Shown: in pieces, positions 1-6,417 of the stretch
Numbering within the stretch: position 1 is the stretch's first letter
Layout: the number at the start of each line of letters is the position of its first letter
Program-made: the position numbers and the translations under genes
NCBI GenBank assembly: GCA_965365465.1
Contig: CBDUBU010000126.1
Coordinates: 1-11,436 of the forward strand
Origin: CBDUBU01 sp965365465
Lineage (GTDB): Bacteria > Bacteroidota > Rhodothermia > Rhodothermales > DASSAV01
Length of the DNA: 11,436 nt
Reading direction: 5' to 3'
The notes under the pieces: generated by a model
Database searches by the model: none
Seen by the model: the letters and a program-made list of their open reading frames with translations, nothing else
What the model was told of the DNA's origin: nothing

Positions 1-933
1 CACAGCCCCCCGTGTTTGCTCCAGCAGGCGGGACAGGGAGGCCGTTCGAGCCGGATCTGAAGGTTCCACGTTTTCGCACTCCACCAGCAATGCGCTATTG
101 CTCAAGGCAGATTCTCGCTCCCACAGGCGGATGAACTGGTTGAGGTCGCCCGGAAGGCTCGGCAGCGCATCGGCGGGCAGCCGCATCACCTGAAGGCGCA
201 GCGCTGCGCAAGCCGCCGCCGCCACGCCGCGCATACTCGTAGCGTCTTTTCCGCATAGTTGTACGGCCGGCACCGGCATTCCCGGTCGAATGCGTGACCA
301 TAACGCAGTGATTTGCTCCACAAGCTCCTGATGCGAAGGCGCCAGATCCGCTTGCAGCGGCACGGGCGTGACGAGGTCCGACACGCGCTCGTCCACATGA
401 GGCACGCCGGCCATAAAGTGCAGGATGCGCTCGTCGATATGGAGAGGGCTTTGCGTCAGGCCGGCGCCGGTGTCGAGGCGGACGAGTTTCCAGTAGCGAA
501 GCGGCGCTGAAGGAGCCAGGGCGCTCCAGTGCGCTCCAGGCAATGCGGCAAGGGCCAGGCCGAAGGTTGGCGCAGCAGAAGTCTGTTTGCTCTGCGCCCG
601 GCTGCAAAGGCTGGCCAGGCCCGCGTCAAATTCCACGCCTGCGCACAGCAGCAGCACGCGCCGCTCGAAAGGGGAAAGCCGGAACGTAGCGCACAGCGTT
701 TCCAGGGCCGGCGGCGCGAGACCCGTCATGTCCGGATAAGCTGCCGCAGCAGGCGCTACAGCGTTTTCCAGACCAGCCTGGCCTTCGGAGGCGCCTGTGG
801 ATGCTATGAACTGTTGAAGCACAAGGCACATCTCGTCCATAGCCGCCGAAAGGTAGCGATGGTTTGCTTCGTACCAGCTGTTTGATGAACGCTGGGAGGA
901 AGCGGCAGAGGGGTGTCCTTTATGCGTTTCCAT
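1..933 (-). CDS. eCIS AAA+ ATPase, Pvc15/Afp15-like (N-terminal part, runs off left edge)
   Basis: The minus-strand frame is open without a stop from the ATG at 933 to base 1, giving 311 residues; the rest lies outside the window. The N-terminus (WYEANHRYLSAAMDE, about residues 20-34) and the following winged-helix-like region (about 70-190, with LSPFERRVLLLCAGVEFD at 86-103 and LRYWKLVRLD near 145) match the N-terminal part of the AAA ATPases found in PVC/Afp-type contractile injection loci, thought to act in particle assembly. Residues about 225-295 resemble the first, degenerate ATPase module of these proteins: the Walker A position reads QLCGKDATSMRGVA with no GK[ST], and ALLVECENVE (281-290) sits where Walker B would be. 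The catalytic AAA domain should lie beyond the edge. The start overlaps the end of the upstream Pvc16-like gene by 14 bp, suggesting translational coupling. The family call comes from remembered motifs; neighbourhood supports it. Confidence 0.8.
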   Translation of the reverse strand, partial: METHKGHPSAASSQRSSNSWYEANHRYLSAAMDEMCLVLQQFIASTGASEGQAGLENAVAPAAAAYPDMTGLAPPALETLCATFRLSPFERRVLLLCAGVEFDAGLASLCSRAQSKQTSAAPTFGLALAALPGAHWSALAPSAPLRYWKLVRLDTGAGLTQSPLHIDERILHFMAGVPHVDERVSDLVTPVPLQADLAPSHQELVEQITALWSRIRPGMPVPAVQLCGKDATSMRGVAAAACAALRLQVMRLPADALPSLPGDLNQFIRLWERESALSNSALLVECENVEPSDPARTASLSRLLEQTRGAV

Positions 934-1519
934 TGAGGACTACTACAGATACCTTGTACGCGGCAGACGGACGGAACCGTGCTTGCATCGCCGACCACAG
1001 ACGCGACATTTCCTCGGTGCTGAGAAACTGGGGGCGGATGGTTATCTCTTCTATCTGTTCGGCCAGAGGAGAGGTTGCAAGGGCTGCAAGCGCGGGCGCT
1101 GCACGCCCGTTTCCCGTTGCTGCAAGAGAAGCCAGCGTTGTCCGGATAGCGTCTGCAGGCAAGGCGGGCGTCTCCTGGAACATCTGAAGGGTATAGCCGA
1201 GCAGGATTTCCGCTTCCAGATCATGCGCGCCGTACGCCGTCAGCAGATAATGGAGGTCCAGCGCCAGTCCCTTTGTTTTCGCTGCCTTCTTGTCATCGCC
1301 GCGCTTGAGCGGGTGCAGGCCCGTATTCGGGGTAGCCTGATACAAAAAGAGGTTGAGCTGTGGGCGTTCGTCGGCGCCTACCGCGATGCGATCCGGTGAA
1401 AGGGCCGAGACGGTTATGTCGCTGCCGATGCTGCTTGAAATGGCGCGATCGATCAGGCCGTTCTCCAGCCTGTGTTTGAGAATTGCAGTAACCGATGCAA
1501 GTGCCAGCTCGCCGCCCAT
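920..1519 (-). CDS. DUF4255 / Pvc16-type protein (eCIS tail terminator-like), 199 aa
   Basis: This small protein matches the DUF4255 (Pvc16 N-terminal) family. The signature elements are all present: an N-terminal helix LASVTAILKHRLENG, then LNLFLYQATPNTGL, then LALDLHYLLTAYGAHDLEAEILLGY, and near the end RLWSAMQARFRPSAAYKVSVVVL. In PVC/Afp particles Pvc16/Afp16 acts at the end of the tube and sheath and helps set particle length. At 199 residues it is little more than the conserved domain, shorter than Afp16. I chose the ATG at 1519 because AGGAGG (1524-1529 on this strand) lies 4 nt upstream; a GTG at 1537 in the same frame would add six residues but overlaps that ribosome site. It is the first gene of a leftward unit with the AAA ATPase. 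Confidence 0.88.
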   Translation of the reverse strand: MGGELALASVTAILKHRLENGLIDRAISSSIGSDITVSALSPDRIAVGADERPQLNLFLYQATPNTGLHPLKRGDDKKAAKTKGLALDLHYLLTAYGAHDLEAEILLGYTLQMFQETPALPADAIRTTLASLAATGNGRAAPALAALATSPLAEQIEEITIRPQFLSTEEMSRLWSAMQARFRPSAAYKVSVVVLNGNA

Positions 1520-1523
1520 ATCC

Positions 1524-1529
1524 CCTCCT
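1524..1529 (-). promoter_or_regulatory. Ribosome binding site deciding the Pvc16-like start
   Basis: Reading the minus strand, AGGAGG followed by GGAT immediately precedes the ATG at 1519. This perfect Shine-Dalgarno core favours the ATG over the upstream in-frame GTG at 1537. Confidence 0.7.
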
Positions 1530-1660
1530 GGAATCACATGGATGCTGTGCTTCCCCTCAACAACGCCCGGCGCGGATAACCGCTCTGGTTGCGCTGCACA
1601 TCAAGGTCAGTCAATTAATTTAATTAACGATATTTTCAATATAGGCGCAACATGATACTT

Positions 1661-1689
1661 TTTAACGACATTTTATGCTTATATATCAT
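1661..1689 (+). promoter_or_regulatory. Candidate sigma70-like promoter for the FHA-transglycosylase gene
   Basis: A TTTAAC hexamer (1661-1666) and a TATCAT hexamer (1684-1689, five of six matches to TATAAT) are separated by 17 bp inside the AT-rich block. Transcription from here would give a leader of roughly 200 nt before the ATG at 1895. The -35 match is poor, and I did not find the Bacteroidota TTTG / TAnnTTTG arrangement. CTTAT/ATAAG half-sites (1679-1693) overlap the -10 and could be an operator. This is a prediction from sequence only. Confidence 0.33.
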
Positions 1690-1709
1690 AAGAGGTAAGG
1701 TGCGGTGTG

Positions 1710-1735
1710 CCTGGTGTGTCGGGTTTTCACACAGG
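1710..1735 (+). other. Possible hairpin in the leader of the FHA-transglycosylase gene
   Basis: CCTGGTGTG (1710-1718) can pair with CACACAGG (1728-1735) with one bulged G and a 9-nt loop. It is not followed by a T-run, so it is not a typical terminator. It abuts the right arm of the 12-bp inverted repeat. It could affect leader stability or be incidental. Confidence 0.3.
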
Positions 1736-1894
1736 TTGCGCCTATAGGGTTACGGGGGGACTGGTTGTAGCCTGCACCGCGATTTCCCGAACTGCATGGT
1801 CTATTCCTGAACTCGGGGTATCCAGTATGTAGCAGACTTCCCTGTATCGCCCTGCCTGGCTTGCTGGTTCATCAAGAGGGAGGAGGCGAAGGGA

Positions 1895-3430
1895 ATGGAT
1901 TTTATGGAAGCGCCTCTGCCAGCTATTGTGACTGTGGAGGGAGGCGATGGACTCATCACGCAGCACCGGTTCACCAGGGCTTTTACAATAGGCCGCGAGG
2001 ACGGATGCGACCTACTCGTAGACCACGGTTCCGTAAGCCGGTCTCATGCGCGTATTTATTGGGAACAAGGGCGGTGGTGGGTCCAGGATCTTCAGAGCAC
2101 GAATGGCACGTTTCTGAACGGAAACCGCGTGGAACAGGCTCCCATCGACGGCTCAGGCGACATACGCCTCGGCGTCAAGGGGCCGCTTGTGCGGATTGAA
2201 GCAGGAGGGCTGGAGGCCACGTTTGTTCAGAGAAGTGAGACCCGGCAGCAAGATCCGGAAATCCAATCCTCCAGATCGAAGGGAATCACTTCGCCCGAAG
2301 GAGATGCCGCGCAGGCCCCGCTGTCGTTTTTTGCGAGGCATTATTTCCAGCAGGAAGGAGAGGCAGGCGAACGCACGATGATGATTCGCCGGGCTTTTCA
2401 AAAGGTTGAGCAAAAGCAGCGTCGGCGATATTCGAGTATCATTCTGGTCATTGCCGTTCTTGGCGCAGGGGCTGTTCTGTTCGGGGCATACAAGGCAATC
2501 CAGTTTCAGCGGCAGCAGACGCATCTGCGTGCGCAGCAAGCCCGCATTGAAGCGCTGGAAGCGCAGGCCCGCCAGATCTTTTACCAGATGAAGCAACTTG
2601 AGGTGGCTGCCGGCGCTTCGCCTGCCGTGAAGCAACTCAACAGGCAGTACGATGACTTTGTGGGTGAACTCGGCATCTATGATTCTCTGAGTGAAGAAGA
2701 CCAGATCATCTACCGGATGGCCCGAATGTTCGGGGAATGCGACGTAGACATGCCGGACGGCTTTGTTCAGAAAGTGCATGAGTACATCGGTTACTGGAAG
2801 GCAACCAATCGGTACAGGCTCGGGATAGAACGCGCCCAAACGCGCGGTTACACCGATACAATCACCCGGACGTTGCTTGAAAACGGCCTGCCTCCGCAGT
2901 TTTTTTATCTGGCGCTTCAGGAGAGCAACTTCGATGTGAACGCCGTAGGCCCGCAGACCCGGTTCGGGTATGCCAAAGGGATGTGGCAGTTCATACAGAA
3001 GACAGCCGACCGGTACAACCTTCAGACAGGACCGCTGGTTTTTCAGAACCGTCCTGATCCGCTGGATGAGCGTCACGACTTTGAGAAAAGCACGCGGGCG
3101 GCGGCGCGCTACCTGCACGATGTTTATTACACGGATGCGCAGGCATCCGGCTTACTCGTAGTGGCTTCCTACAACTGGGGAGAGCAGAATGTGCTGCCTC
3201 TCATGCGCAGTTTACCGGATAATCCCAGGGACCGCAATTTCTGGAAACTGCTGGAAAAATACGACGCGCGCGTGCCGCGAGAGACCTACCATTACGTGTT
3301 TTACATTTTTGCCGCTGCGGTGATCGGCGAAAATCCGCGTCTGTTCGGGTTCGACTTTGATAACCCGCTGGCAGCTTCTATTGCCGCCGCCGAGCGCGAA
3401 TTTGCCCAAACTGCCGCTTATACAAGGTGA
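1895..3430 (+). CDS. FHA domain - transmembrane - MltD-like lytic transglycosylase fusion, 511 aa
   Basis: Residues about 10-105 form an FHA domain, a phospho-threonine-binding module, with its hallmark residues in place: GR at 33-34, SVSRSHAR at 46-53 and STNGTFLNG at 68-76. A linker with a basic stretch (KQRRR, 174-178) leads to one hydrophobic span at about 179-202; the positive charges put the N-terminus in the cytoplasm. A Gln-rich coiled-coil-like stretch (about 203-240) follows. The C-terminal region (about 320-480) is an SLT lytic transglycosylase of the MltD kind: ALQESNF with catalytic Glu343, GYAKGMWQFIQ (358-368) and ASYNWGEQNV (424-433). Such enzymes cleave peptidoglycan glycan strands to anhydromuropeptides, so this part must act in the periplasm. 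The ATG is preceded by GGAGGAGG at 8 nt. It is followed at 57 bp by the phosphatase. The domains are clear; the idea that phosphorylation controls wall cutting is inference. Confidence 0.92.
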   Translation: MDFMEAPLPAIVTVEGGDGLITQHRFTRAFTIGREDGCDLLVDHGSVSRSHARIYWEQGRWWVQDLQSTNGTFLNGNRVEQAPIDGSGDIRLGVKGPLVRIEAGGLEATFVQRSETRQQDPEIQSSRSKGITSPEGDAAQAPLSFFARHYFQQEGEAGERTMMIRRAFQKVEQKQRRRYSSIILVIAVLGAGAVLFGAYKAIQFQRQQTHLRAQQARIEALEAQARQIFYQMKQLEVAAGASPAVKQLNRQYDDFVGELGIYDSLSEEDQIIYRMARMFGECDVDMPDGFVQKVHEYIGYWKATNRYRLGIERAQTRGYTDTITRTLLENGLPPQFFYLALQESNFDVNAVGPQTRFGYAKGMWQFIQKTADRYNLQTGPLVFQNRPDPLDERHDFEKSTRAAARYLHDVYYTDAQASGLLVVASYNWGEQNVLPLMRSLPDNPRDRNFWKLLEKYDARVPRETYHYVFYIFAAAVIGENPRLFGFDFDNPLAASIAAAEREFAQTAAYTR

Positions 3431-3487
3431 GCAACGGAGACTGCGGGAGCAGGCATTCCAACCACAAAGTCAAATCGGGCACTGCGT

Positions 3488-4405
3488 ATGGATCGTGTCA
3501 TAGTGTTCGGATCTCACTCGCACATCGGCCGCCGCCGGCAGGAAAACCAGGATAGCTGGGGGCGGTTTCCCAACGGTTCTGATGCGCAGAATCCGTCCGG
3601 TGCGCACCTCTTTGTGGTCGCCGACGGCATGGGGGGACATGCGCGCGGCTATGAGGCAAGCCGAACGGCGGTTGATGTTATTGGACGGATGTTCATGGAG
3701 ACAGGTACGGAAGAAACGGTCGAAGAGCGCTTGCGGCTGGCGTTCGAAGAGGCTAATACGCAGGTCTTCGAACGAGCCAATCGGGACGGCATCTTCGAGA
3801 AGATGGGTACGACCTGTACGGCGCTGGCGCTGGCTGATGATAAGGCGACGGTAGCTCATGTTGGGGATAGCCGCGCCTATCTGGTGAGAGCAGGAGAGAT
3901 CCATCAGCTAACTGAGGATCACACACAGGTCGCCGAGTTAGTTCGGCAGGGATTTCTGGCCCGTGAGGAGGCCAACAGTCATCCGAGAAGGTCTGTACTG
4001 ACGCGGGGAATGGGCGTTGCTCCCTTGCTTCAGGTGGATATATCAGAGAGTTTTCCCATGCACAGCGGCGATCTGTACGTGTTGTGCAGCGACGGTCTTC
4101 TTTCCGTACCACCCGAGACCATCCGTGATGTCGTGCTGTCGATGGAGCCGCAGCAGGCATGTGAAACCCTGGTCGAGCAGGCAAATGAGAACGGCGGCGA
4201 GGACAACATCACGGTCGAAGTGGTTCGGATTGGAAATAGTCCGGAGGAGAACAGTCAACCGGAGAATCGCTCCAAACCAATACGACAGGAACTTCACGAC
4301 ATCAGGGAAAAAAAGGCAGCGCCTGGCCGTCTCTATGCGCTTGGCCTGTTGCTGTTGATCGTGGCGCTTGGAATTGCCGCCTACCTGCTGCTTCGGACTG
4401 TATGA
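3488..4405 (+). CDS. PP2C-type Ser/Thr protein phosphatase with C-terminal membrane anchor, 305 aa
   Basis: The PP2C (PPM) motifs appear in order: QENQDS (18-23, Asp22), VADGMGGH (44-51, Asp46), GTT (107-109), HVGDSRAY (124-131), LTEDH (141-145), CSDGL (200-204, Asp202) and DNIT (239-242, Asp239). All the expected metal-binding aspartates are present, so it should be an active Mg/Mn-dependent phosphatase. After a charged linker (about 250-280) there is a single hydrophobic segment at about 282-302 and only RTV after it, which makes it a tail-anchored inner-membrane protein with the catalytic domain in the cytoplasm. Stand-alone bacterial PP2Cs of this type usually end after the catalytic domain. 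The ribosome site is weak, so translation may depend on the upstream gene. It lies 15 bp before the kinase and very likely reverses the kinase's phosphorylation, as PppA does for PpkA. Confidence 0.95.
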   Translation: MDRVIVFGSHSHIGRRRQENQDSWGRFPNGSDAQNPSGAHLFVVADGMGGHARGYEASRTAVDVIGRMFMETGTEETVEERLRLAFEEANTQVFERANRDGIFEKMGTTCTALALADDKATVAHVGDSRAYLVRAGEIHQLTEDHTQVAELVRQGFLAREEANSHPRRSVLTRGMGVAPLLQVDISESFPMHSGDLYVLCSDGLLSVPPETIRDVVLSMEPQQACETLVEQANENGGEDNITVEVVRIGNSPEENSQPENRSKPIRQELHDIREKKAAPGRLYALGLLLLIVALGIAAYLLLRTV

Positions 4406-4420
4406 GATAAAGAAGAAAAC

Positions 4421-6364
4421 ATGACGCAACAGCGAACGATCATTGACCTTCCGGATCCACTCATCGGGAAGACCGTCGCCGGGTACAAGATCCTGGAGGT
4501 GCTCGGACAGGGGGGGATGGGAATTGTCTATAAAGCCGAAGATACCGGCCTGGAACGTCTGGCAGCGTTAAAGACGCTTATTCCTGCTCTGGCCAAAGAC
4601 ACCATGCTTCTGGAGACCTTCCGGCGAGAGGCGCGGACGCTGGCGCGCTTGCACGACCGCAACATTGTCACGGTCTATTCGCTCGCGGATGTCCCCGGCA
4701 TCGGCAAGTTCATTGTGATGGAGTATGTCGAGGGCGAAACCCTCGGCGAGCGTATCAGGCGGCAGGGCGCGATTCCCTGGGCAGAGGCGCTTCCGCTTTT
4801 CAAGCAACTGCTTTCGGCGCTGGCCAAGGCCCACGACGCAGGGATCATTCACCGGGACATCAAGCCCGGCAACGTGATGATTACGCCCCAGGGCGTCGTG
4901 AAAGTAACCGATTTTGGCCTGGCAAAAATTTATCAGGGAGGAGATCAGACACGAACAGAGGGGATAGCCGGCACGCTCAAATACATGGCTCCCGAGCAGA
5001 AGGCGGGCCTTGCATTCACGGATGCACGCAGCGATGTGTATTCGCTAGGCATGACGCTGTATGAGACGCTGGTGGGACGCACGCCGTTCGATTCGGGCGA
5101 CGGCGCCTTCACAGCGAGGATTCCGCAGCCTCACCTTGCAAATCCTGCGATTCCCAAAGCTTTTTCTTCTTTCTTGATGAAGGCGCTGGAGACGGAGCCT
5201 GGGAAACGCTACGCGCACGCAGGCGAAATGCTGCAAGAGGTGGAAGCCTTTGAAGTTCAGCAAGACGGAAAAAAGGAACGTATCAGGCTCCCGGCTCCGT
5301 GGGTAACTGGTTTGCTGGTGGGAATGCTGTTGCTCCTCATAGTCGCGGGCTACCTGTTGTTTCCGCGTCCTACGCTGCTTTCCGTATCGACAGTGCCTTC
5401 CGGAGCAGGCATTTTTCTCGAAGGCCGAAATGCTGGAGTAACCCCGCTGGAAAGGCTGGAAATAGAGCCGGGAATGGTTGCATTGCGGCTGGAAAAGCCC
5501 GGCTTTGCGCCCTTCGACACAACCTTTTTTGTTTCTGACGGACGAAGCATTACCCTCAACGAAATTCGGCTTACCGGGGAAAGCAATCCACCTGCACTAC
5601 ATGTAGGGTCTTTGCCCGTCGGGGCAAGAGTATTAGTGGACGGCGCATTTGTCGGGACCACGCCGATCTCTGTTCCCGTGGAAGACAGCGCAGGCAGTAT
5701 GTTGCCGGTGCGTGTCGAGCTTGCGGGGCATGTTCCCGTAGATACTGTGCTTGTGCGTGGACAGGACAACCAGTTTTCGCTGCGTCTGGCATTGGAGAAG
5801 GTCAATACGCCATCGCAGGACTTGCCGCCTCCCGTGAGCCGGGATAAAGGCACGCTCGTACTCAGAGCCGTCCCGTCGGGTAGTCTGCAACTGGACGGCA
5901 AACGTGTGCAGAGCGATGCACATTCGGTCAGCGCAGGCGCTCATACGGTAATTTGCGGCGAAGCCGGCTACCGCGCAGAGACCTCCGTCCGCGTTTCGAG
6001 TGGTCAGACGGTTACGCTCAATTGCTATCTGGAAGGCACGTTGAATGTGAGCACGGCGTGGGCAGGACAGCAGCAGGGAATCGCCCCCTCCGCTTCCATA
6101 CGCATCAACGACAACAGCGAGGGATCTTCCCCAACCAGTTTGTCGCGTGGGCCAGGGACGTACCGGATTGCAGCCGGGTTTTTGCCGGGACAGCCTTATG
6201 AGGTGGCAGGGGGGCAGTATATCATCAAGAACGAGCGCAACGAAACCAAAAAGACGGTGCGCTTTGAGGGAAATTCCTACACGCTGGAGGCCCGACCGAG
6301 CTTCGACCGGGAAAGGCATCTGGTTTCTTTTCTGGTGCGAGAGAAAGCAGCGGCAGCGTACTGA
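4421..6364 (+). CDS. Transmembrane Ser/Thr protein kinase with extracytoplasmic PEGA repeats, 647 aa
   Basis: Residues about 22-275 are a complete Hanks-type (PknB-like) kinase domain: glycine loop GQGGMG (29-34), ATP lysine Lys51, helix-C Glu70, catalytic HRDIKPGN (144-151, Asp146), DFG (164-166) and MAPEQ (189-193). The activation loop carries Thr178, Thr180 and Thr185 as candidate autophosphorylation sites, and the Arg before the catalytic Asp makes it an RD kinase. One membrane span lies at about 293-314. The remaining ~330 residues contain about four PEGA-like repeats starting near 318, 391, 476 and 538, with typical phrases such as STVPSGAGIFLEGRNAGVTP and GSLPVGARVLVDGAFVGTTP. The first two are clear and the last is diverged. 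PEGA repeats are short beta-rich modules common on surface and periplasmic parts of bacterial proteins, so they probably sense or bind something outside the inner membrane. It follows the phosphatase by 15 bp. Confidence 0.95.
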   Translation: MTQQRTIIDLPDPLIGKTVAGYKILEVLGQGGMGIVYKAEDTGLERLAALKTLIPALAKDTMLLETFRREARTLARLHDRNIVTVYSLADVPGIGKFIVMEYVEGETLGERIRRQGAIPWAEALPLFKQLLSALAKAHDAGIIHRDIKPGNVMITPQGVVKVTDFGLAKIYQGGDQTRTEGIAGTLKYMAPEQKAGLAFTDARSDVYSLGMTLYETLVGRTPFDSGDGAFTARIPQPHLANPAIPKAFSSFLMKALETEPGKRYAHAGEMLQEVEAFEVQQDGKKERIRLPAPWVTGLLVGMLLLLIVAGYLLFPRPTLLSVSTVPSGAGIFLEGRNAGVTPLERLEIEPGMVALRLEKPGFAPFDTTFFVSDGRSITLNEIRLTGESNPPALHVGSLPVGARVLVDGAFVGTTPISVPVEDSAGSMLPVRVELAGHVPVDTVLVRGQDNQFSLRLALEKVNTPSQDLPPPVSRDKGTLVLRAVPSGSLQLDGKRVQSDAHSVSAGAHTVICGEAGYRAETSVRVSSGQTVTLNCYLEGTLNVSTAWAGQQQGIAPSASIRINDNSEGSSPTSLSRGPGTYRIAAGFLPGQPYEVAGGQYIIKNERNETKKTVRFEGNSYTLEARPSFDRERHLVSFLVREKAAAAY

Positions 6365-6403
6365 GGGCGAAGCCTGATTTGAACGTAAATGGAATTTTTT
6401 ACA

Positions 6404-6410
6404 GTGGAGG
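6404..6410 (+). promoter_or_regulatory. Ribosome binding site deciding the start of the first CsgG-like gene
   Basis: GTGGAGG ends 7 nt before the ATG at 6418. An in-frame TTG at 6379 upstream has no such site and would spoil the signal peptide, so 6418 is preferred. A GTG directly before the ATG (6415) is a minor alternative. Confidence 0.65.
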
Positions 6411-6417
6411 TAATGTG

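Larger units (their letters stand above)
1640..1746. repeat. Perfect 12-bp inverted repeat flanking the AT-rich promoter region
   Basis: TATAGGCGCAAC at 1640-1651 is the exact reverse complement of GTTGCGCCTATA at 1735-1746. The arms are 83 nt apart and bracket the candidate promoter at 1661-1689. The repeat is visible directly. Its role is unknown: two operator sites in opposite orientation, the ends of an invertible segment, or coincidence. Confidence 0.75.
1520..1894. other. Divergent intergenic region between eCIS genes and the FHA/PP2C/kinase gene run
   Basis: About 375 bp separate the two divergent coding units. The segment 1610-1690 is strikingly AT-rich compared with its surroundings, including a TTAATTAA core near 1618, as expected for promoters firing both ways. 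The flanks on both sides are GC-rich. I see no convincing small gene; short open frames across it have no recognisable features. It holds a candidate plus-strand promoter, a widely spaced perfect inverted repeat and a possible leader hairpin, listed separately. On the minus strand a TTGAAA (about 1634-1639) can be paired with weak AT-rich -10 candidates, but none stands out. Confidence 0.6.

Noticed and set aside
95..885. Several open frames of 65-170 codons on both strands at the left end
   Set aside because: The continuous minus-strand frame from 933 to 1 with Pvc15-like motifs explains this region; the others are in the wrong frames with low-complexity Arg/Pro-rich products.
1742..1966. 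Small minus-strand frame of 74 codons in the intergenic region as a possible regulator
   Set aside because: It overlaps the ribosome site and start of the FHA gene, lacks a ribosome site that I can see and has no helix-turn-helix-like sequence.
2153..3118. Open frame of 321 codons on the minus strand
   Set aside because: It lies wholly opposite the FHA-transglycosylase gene, whose domains and motifs are intact; no family features seen in the antisense product.
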